In this document: piece after piece, positions 59,923-64,000 of the stretch
Numbering within the stretch: position 1 is the first letter of the stretch
Layout of the letters: each line of letters starts with the position of its first letter
Assembly: GCA_023678885.1 (NCBI GenBank)
Contig: CM042993.1
Coordinates: 890,501-954,500, forward strand
DNA: 64,000 nucleotides
Source of the DNA: Pogostemon cablin
Taxonomy: Eukaryota; Streptophyta; Magnoliopsida; Lamiales; Lamiaceae
Direction of reading: 5' to 3'
Made by a program: the position numbers and the translations under genes
Notes under the pieces: generated by a model
What the model was told of the DNA's origin: nothing
Databases searched by the model: none
Seen by the model: the letters and a program-made list of their open reading frames with translations, nothing else

Positions 59923-60468
59923 TTCCCTCCGTCCCGGGTATTTTTACCCGTTTGTACGGGCATGGAAATTAAGACGTTTTATTTTTTTAATATATAATGT
60001 AAGAGAAAGTAGGGATAAATTAGTAATTTAAAATGAAAAAGTGAATAAAGTTATTGGGAATGATGAATAATGTGTAAAAAAGTAATTAAAGTTGTTGTGA
60101 TTGTAAAAAGTACTCCCTCCGTCTCTGAAAAGTCTGCACACCTCTTTTGGCACGGAGATTAAGAAAGTGATAACTTTTAGGGGTATAATGGTATTTTTAT
60201 GTAATATATAAATGATAAAGTATGGTAGGTAGAGATGATTTTTTTGTAATTAAAGTGTATGGGGAAGGGTGATTGTTTTTTACTTTTTGCTTTTTTTGGG
60301 ATGTGCAAACTTTTGTGGGACAGCCCAAAATGGAAAGTGTGCCAATTTTTTAGAGACGGAGGGAGTATGTAATAAAATATTATATATTTTTGCCAAAAAT
60401 GAAATGAATAAAAATACGTGGGACACCAAAAAATAGAAAGTGGGTAAAAATACGTGGGACGGAGGGAG
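59923..60468. mobile_element. Stowaway-like MITE containing a second MITE
   Basis: Flanked by TA. The left end TTCCCTCCGTCCCGGGTATT pairs with the right end AATACGTGGGACGGAGGGAG. It is interrupted by the MITE at 60113-60365. Confidence 0.85.
60113..60365. mobile_element. nested Stowaway-like MITE
   Basis: 253 bp between TA dinucleotides inside another MITE. The left end CTCCCTCCGTCTCTGAAAAG pairs with the right end TTTTTTAGAGACGGAGGGAG. Confidence 0.87.
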
Positions 60469-60526
60469 TATTATTTTTCTAATAATAGGAGTGTCTCTAA
60501 TTCTTTGATACCATTCTCATATTTTA

Positions 60527-60690
60527 AAGGGTACGGCTATTTACACCCCCAGTTTTACTAAATGTACCCATTTACTAAATATACCCTCTTTTTTTTACCT
60601 TTGTACCCTTTTAATTAAACCCTAACCTTTTAATTAAAGGGTTTGACTATTTATACCCCAAGTATTACTAAACGTATCCCTTTATTAATT
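60527..60690. repeat. direct repeat of about 109-bp period
   Basis: AAGGGTACGGCTATTTACAC and AAGGGTTTGACTATTTATAC, each followed by CCC..AGT.TTACTAAA.GTA.CC, start at 60527 and 60636. Confidence 0.6.
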
Positions 60691-60699
60691 ATATTCAAA

Positions 60700-62112
60700 T
60701 ATATTTAAAAATATGTATATATATCACTAAATATACTCGATAATTTTATTCTTTTAATTTATATAAAAAATTATTCTTAAGCAAGAAATCAGCACCGTAG
60801 AATAAATTAGATTAACCAAGAAATAAATCTGCTCTCCTTCAATTCTATCTAGTGATGATACGTACACACTCCATGTTTTCAGTTCTGAAAATTCATGCTT
60901 AATTTCAGCGCATTAAGGATTTATTGAAAAAATTTCACCTTCTATATATTTATTATCTCACTATTTCTTGTTTCTTCTTTTAGATATTGAAAGAAAAAAA
61001 TCTGAAAAAAATATTGTTCGATTATTAATAATTAGTATGAATCCCGTATATTACATGGGTTATAAAGTTACAACTTTAAAAAATATAATTAAAGTTTAAT
61101 ATAACTATTTATTCAACAGTTTTAAAAATATAATTCAAATTTAATATTAATGTTTATTCAATTATAATCTAATATTAATTTATATTGAAGTGTAAAATTC
61201 AATGTATATGTAAACCATGCTATTTTTTAATACATACAAAATTAATTTTTAGATACATAAATTGTTACTATTTTAAATTAAAAAAATAATCTTCAAATTA
61301 TTGTAATTTTAAAAAATAAAGTTTTCATGTAAACCCGATTCACATGAGACTCACTCTTAAAATTTTGAGTAAATTTTACCATGTAATAAAGTAAAAAAAC
61401 CAAAAAATAAAAAATTACTAATGAAAAAAATAAATAAATTAACGAATTAAAACAAAAAAACTAAATAAATAGAAAAATAATCTAAAGAAAAATCATAAAA
61501 ATTTTAATTTAAAAAAATAAAAGTAACAATTAAAAATATTAATAAAATTTTAAAAATTACATATTGATAAAAATGAGAAATAAAATAACAAAAAATAATT
61601 GATAAAAAAATTTTAATCAAAAGACAATTTAAAAAATATAAAAAAAGAGCAAAAATTTTAATTTGATTTTATTTGATTTAGTCTAATCATATAAATATTC
61701 AAATCTTAAAGAAAATTTATGTATTTAACACTAAATATTAATTAGTAATTATTAAAATTAAAATTAATTCAGATGACGATACATTATTAAAATTTAAATT
61801 TTTAGTAAATTTAATCGTGAAAAAAATTTAATAACTAAAAAATCAAAATATTAAAAATTATTAATAAAAAAAAACAAAAAAAAATTAAAAAAAAGTAGAA
61901 TAAATAATATAAAGAGAAGCCATAAAAATTTTAACTAAAAAAATAATAAAATAACCCAAAAAATTATTAATGTAAAAAAAGTAAAAGATTAAAAAATTAA
62001 ATACTAATAAAATTTTAAAAATAAAAAAAAATATAATAATAAAAACAAAAGTTAATAAAGAACTTAGAAAAATATAAAAGAAAAGGAAAAATTATAAATA
62101 AAAAATATCACA

Positions 62113-62159
<47 letters not shown>

Positions 62160-62498
62160 TTTAAGGTTGGTGAAAATATATTTAAAATAATTAAAACAAA
62201 TTAAATTAAGAGAACAATAATGAAAAATTTTAAAAAACTTTTAAAAAATATAAGAGAAAAATAAAATAAAAATAATATATATTATTAAAAATAAATAATA
62301 AATTTATTATAAATAAAATCAAAGAATAAGAAAATAAGTTCAGAGTGACCAAAAAAGGGGGAAAAAGTTAAGTTAGAAATAAAAAAAGTGCAAAGGTGAG
62401 TAATCATTTGTAAAATTTTCTCTGTAGTTTAGCTCAAGTTTATGAATGTCGATGATAAATATGTAAATTAGAAGTGTAATGGAAAGGCCCTTTTAATT
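60700..62498. other. extremely A/T-rich stretch, no gene
   Basis: About 1.8 kb of poly-A/AAT-rich DNA, with a (TA)n run at about 62117-62150. No coding signal. Confidence 0.6.
62117..62150. repeat. (TA)n microsatellite
   Basis: A pure TA run followed by a T homopolymer. Confidence 0.85.
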
Positions 62499-62705
62499 TT
62501 GATCAATATTACTTTCCTGTTTTGTTTTTCTCACACCCAGATCATTGTCACTGCAACTTCAGGAAAAGAACATAAATTAAGACTTGTTACTTTTTCTCCC
62601 CCTAGCAGGCATTTAGAATTGAAGACTGATACAAAATCTTCTGAAAAATTCTCGCTGCATATAGGAACGAGAAAGAAAGGCCAACATAAGATAACAAAGA
62701 TGTGA

Positions 62706-63839
62706 GCTTTTATGCCTTCCTTTTCTCCTTTTACCATTTTCATTTTTGTTGTATTCTTGTTTTGGCACTCAGGTTCTTTTAATTTATGTGAGCTATTGTG
62801 CTTTGTGATGGTTGACCAAGGGCCTTTCATAAAGGTGGTTATGTTTATAAACTAGATAATTTTTTCTCTGTTTATTCAAATACGAGCTAAGCTTATTTTT
62901 GAGTCATAAATGTCTTGTCAAATCCTCTATTGGCTTGATTGTGATAAATTTTTCCATAATTAAGCGATTTTGCAACTACTTTTGGTTGGTGTTCTGCGCG
63001 GGCCAATCCTCCTTTTAGTCACAGGAGTAGTCATTAGAGGTGTGCCCGAGGCGGAGTGGAGTGTTAAAAAATAGTGTTATAATATGACATGTTGACATGA
63101 GTTGACTTTAGTTCAAGCTTATCTTAGAAGAATAGTGGGAGCGTAATATTGTTGTAGTATGACATTTTGACATAAGCATTTTTCTCCCCCAGGTACTAGG
63201 GAGCCCTTTGTGCCTCTTACACAGAATGTGCATCCCTTGTGGTAAATGGTATTGCACCTAATGCCAGAACATGTTCTAAAGGGAGAGATTTGTAGAGAGG
63301 ACTAGTTGCAATAGTTCTACAAAGCAGACGTGATAGCATGTGTGATCTGCAGGTAACTTCCATACGAAGTACGCTTAATTAGTGCCCAGGATAAAAAAGA
63401 TTCAAAAGAAATATTATTTTGGGTGTTAAAAAAATGCAAGTTGGCCGATCTTAATGTTCGCACTTCACTTTAAGGATTCATATCCTCTTCTCACATTTTG
63501 ATCATATTTTTGCATCTTCTGAATCCTTAAGCCTGCTGCACAGGAACTTCCTAAAGGAAAATGATAGAGCCAATCAAGGAGGAATAAGTAAAGAGCATAT
63601 TTGTAGGGAAGAATAAGAGGCAAACATCATGCTAGTAATAAATTAGCCACTGAATAATAGATCTATAAATTAGTGCACAGAGGGGAAGGGAAGGGCATCG
63701 ATTAATCTATCTTGTTTAGTACTTGGGCAGCGTTGGCTGACGGGAGTAATCCCGGGGGAATCGTACTTTACGTTCCTAGTGTTCTTAAATCCTTCCTCTT
63801 TAATATTATCAACTTCTTTACTCTATTAGAAAATGGCCC
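62706..63839. other. no gene recognised
   Basis: More balanced composition than the stretch to its left, but no recognisable protein. It may hold decayed upstream parts of the ATPase-like fragment. Confidence 0.4.
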
Positions 63840-63845
63840 TGCTCC

Positions 63846-64000
63846 TCAAAAGGCTCTCAAAAGACGTGCAAGGTTTTGTAGCCCAACAAAGAATCATATC
63901 AAAAGATATGCTATGCTGAGGCAGGTTTACAAACTTTAGTAGTCGCATATCGTGAGCTTAGCGAAGAAGAGCTCCGCTCATGGGAACAGGAGTTTCTAGC
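63846..64000 (+). pseudogene. P4-type phospholipid ATPase fragment, frame-broken, runs off the window
   Basis: Reading in shifting frames gives KRLSKDVQGFVAQ, then KNHIKRYA, then AEAGLQTLVVAYRELSEEEL and RSWEQEF. The middle and last phrases match the region before the phosphate-binding domain end in plant aminophospholipid flippases, where (H)xxxYAEAGLRTLVLAYREL is conserved. Two breaks are visible. One A appears to be missing near 63885. The 5-mer ATGCT is doubled at about 63909-63918, shifting the frame between RYA and EAG. No introns interrupt the readable part. It is a gene fragment or pseudogene; the remainder lies beyond the window. Confidence 0.6.

Noticed and set aside
62499..62705. 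68-codon plus-strand frame after a good splice acceptor
   Set aside because: No partner exon or recognisable motif; the DNA to its left is poly-A-rich and non-coding.

Overview
The window is nuclear DNA of a flowering plant, almost certainly a eudicot. Genes are sparse and split by short GT-AG introns, the intergenic DNA is very AT-rich, and the space between genes is filled with plant transposons: Stowaway-type MITEs, a hAT derivative, LTR retrotransposons and a LINE. Nothing prokaryotic, organellar or CRISPR-like was seen, and no rRNA or intact tRNA gene. The species cannot be named from the sequence.

Four genes look intact. A small Cys-rich plant protein gene lies at 2.4-2.9 kb (-). A cinnamoyl-CoA-reductase-like Rossmann dehydrogenase gene lies at 17.2-19.7 kb (-, 4 exons), proteasome assembly chaperone 3 at 25.6-27.4 kb (+, 7 exons), and a STE20/SPS1-like protein kinase at 28.0-34.6 kb (-, 20 coding exons). 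All exon joins of the last three were checked by hand for GT-AG borders and reading frame. From memory, their order matches Arabidopsis At5g14700-At5g14710-At5g14720, so 17-35 kb appears to be an old conserved gene block. The genes have unrelated roles (metabolism, proteasome assembly, signalling) and do not form a functional unit.

The rest is mostly mobile DNA and broken genes. 4.7-11.3 kb is a complete LTR retrotransposon with two identical 223-bp LTRs, a perfect 5-bp target duplication and no coding capacity: a very young non-autonomous (LARD-like) insertion. 12.7-14.2 kb holds four Stowaway-like MITEs. 20.5-22.4 kb is a LINE tail split by an LTR-like insertion. 23.2-23.8 kb is a hAT-type element with an 8-bp target duplication and an internal Pol III promoter-like stretch. 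42.1-49.0 kb is a Ty1/copia element whose polyprotein frame is complete except for three in-frame stops. 59.0-60.5 kb is a cluster of nested MITEs.

Gene fragments with frame breaks resemble an NHL-repeat protein (38.5-39.0 kb, -), a BRCT-domain protein (55.0-55.5 kb, -) and a P4-type phospholipid ATPase (63.8 kb to the window edge, +). A diverged 1.02-kb tandem duplication lies at 52.4-54.2 kb, and shorter duplications occur at 23.35, 25.26, 27.58, 51.5 and 58.04 kb.
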